Source of the DNA: Planctomycetota bacterium
GTDB lineage: Bacteria > Planctomycetota > Phycisphaerae > Sedimentisphaerales > Anaerobacaceae
Direction: 5' to 3'
Assembly: GCA_020344865.1 (NCBI GenBank)
Contig: CP070830.1
Location: forward strand, 2,047,314 to 2,053,149
DNA length: 5,836 nucleotides
Under the pieces are notes generated by a model, which searched no databases, was not told where the DNA came from, and saw nothing but the letters and a program-made list of their open reading frames with translations. A program made the position numbers and the translations under genes. Below are positions 5,441-5,836 of the stretch, piece by piece (positions within the stretch are counted from its first letter, which is position 1; each line of letters opens with the position of its first letter).

Positions 5441-5836
5441 ATGGTTGGATTCACGATTTGGGACTGGTGCACCTCCGGATTGTTTTTCTTAGGGCTAATT
5501 GCCATCATCGTGTGGGTGCTAAGGCAGAAGGAAGAAACGTCAGTCGATTACTTTCTCGCCGGGCGGGGTGCCGGCTGGATTGCCATAGGCGCATCTATCT
5601 TTGCGTCGAACATCGGCTCTGAGCACCTGGTGGGCCTCGCTGGTGCAGGTGCCAAAAGCGGCATGGCGATGTCACACTGGGAGTTCCACGCCTGGTTAAT
5701 CCTCGTCCTGGGGTGGGCCTTTGTGCCGTTTTATGCGCGAAGCAGGGTGTTCACAATGCCGGAATTCCTGGAGAGACGTTACTGCCCCGCCGCAAGAACG
5801 TTCCTCTCGGTTATCTCGCTAATCAGCTATATACTT
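5441..5836 (+). CDS. SGLT-like sodium:solute symporter (SSS family), N-terminal 132 residues
   Basis: Partial protein, cut by the right edge; SSS members run to about 500-650 residues, so roughly a quarter is visible. It is an inner-membrane Na+-coupled importer. Residues 8-27 form the first helix, DYFLAGR (36-42) is the conserved loop, and the next helix reads GASIFASNIGSEHLVGLAG (50-68), the SGLT signature. Compared from memory with vSGLT, A55 and I58 fall at Na2-site positions and N57 and E61 at sugar-contact positions. H62 replaces the vSGLT glutamine and matches the sugar-binding histidine (His83) of human SGLT1. The stretch GWAFVPFYARSRVFTMPEFLERRY (91-114) also follows the SGLT pattern. 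This favours a sugar or sugar-like solute over proline or pantothenate. The ATG has AGGAG 8 bases upstream and an upstream promoter. The exact substrate is unknown. Confidence 0.92.
   Translation, partial: MVGFTIWDWCTSGLFFLGLIAIIVWVLRQKEETSVDYFLAGRGAGWIAIGASIFASNIGSEHLVGLAGAGAKSGMAMSHWEFHAWLILVLGWAFVPFYARSRVFTMPEFLERRYCPAARTFLSVISLISYIL

Overview
The window holds nine protein-coding regions on both strands, two of them cut by the window edges. It reads as ordinary bacterial chromosome of moderate GC with TA-rich gaps. I see no rRNA, tRNA, CRISPR array, insertion sequence or phage gene. Promoters look housekeeping-like (TTGACA / TATAAT type) and most starts have AGGAG-like ribosome binding sites. 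The mix of an RsbV/RsbW-type partner switch, an SGLT-type sodium/sugar symporter, a double TFIIB-type zinc ribbon protein and a TIM-barrel amidohydrolase would suit a Planctomycetota/Phycisphaerae-like or related environmental bacterium. That placement is a low-confidence inference from gene content only.

Left part, minus strand (1-927): a STAS-domain anti-sigma-factor antagonist followed by a GHKL-fold anti-sigma-factor kinase that runs off the left edge. A near-consensus promoter at 899-927 drives them. Together they form the core of a partner-switching module; its target sigma factor or output is not in the window.

A TA-rich gap of about 400-500 bases (928-1437) has no convincing gene. 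It holds a perfect 8-bp inverted repeat and, at its right end, a promoter for the next genes. On the plus strand follow an Rrf2-family regulator with no cysteine at all (1438-1836) and, 16 bases later, a small MazG-like nucleotide pyrophosphohydrolase (1853-2125), probably one transcript.

Middle part, minus strand (2197-4614): an amidohydrolase-family TIM-barrel protein, then, 126 bases downstream, a 12-helix neurotransmitter:sodium symporter (NSS/SLC6) family protein. They may be co-transcribed. The amidohydrolase lacks two of the family's usual metal or catalytic residues. The transporter carries a serine at the position that marks chloride dependence in this family.

Right part, plus strand (4823-5836): a double zinc-ribbon protein with a GTG start, then the first 132 residues of an SGLT-like sodium:solute symporter, each with its own recognisable promoter.

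I found no clearly new multi-gene system. The best leads are the altered active site of the amidohydrolase, the chloride-type site of the NSS transporter and the cysteine-free Rrf2 regulator paired with a MazG-like enzyme.
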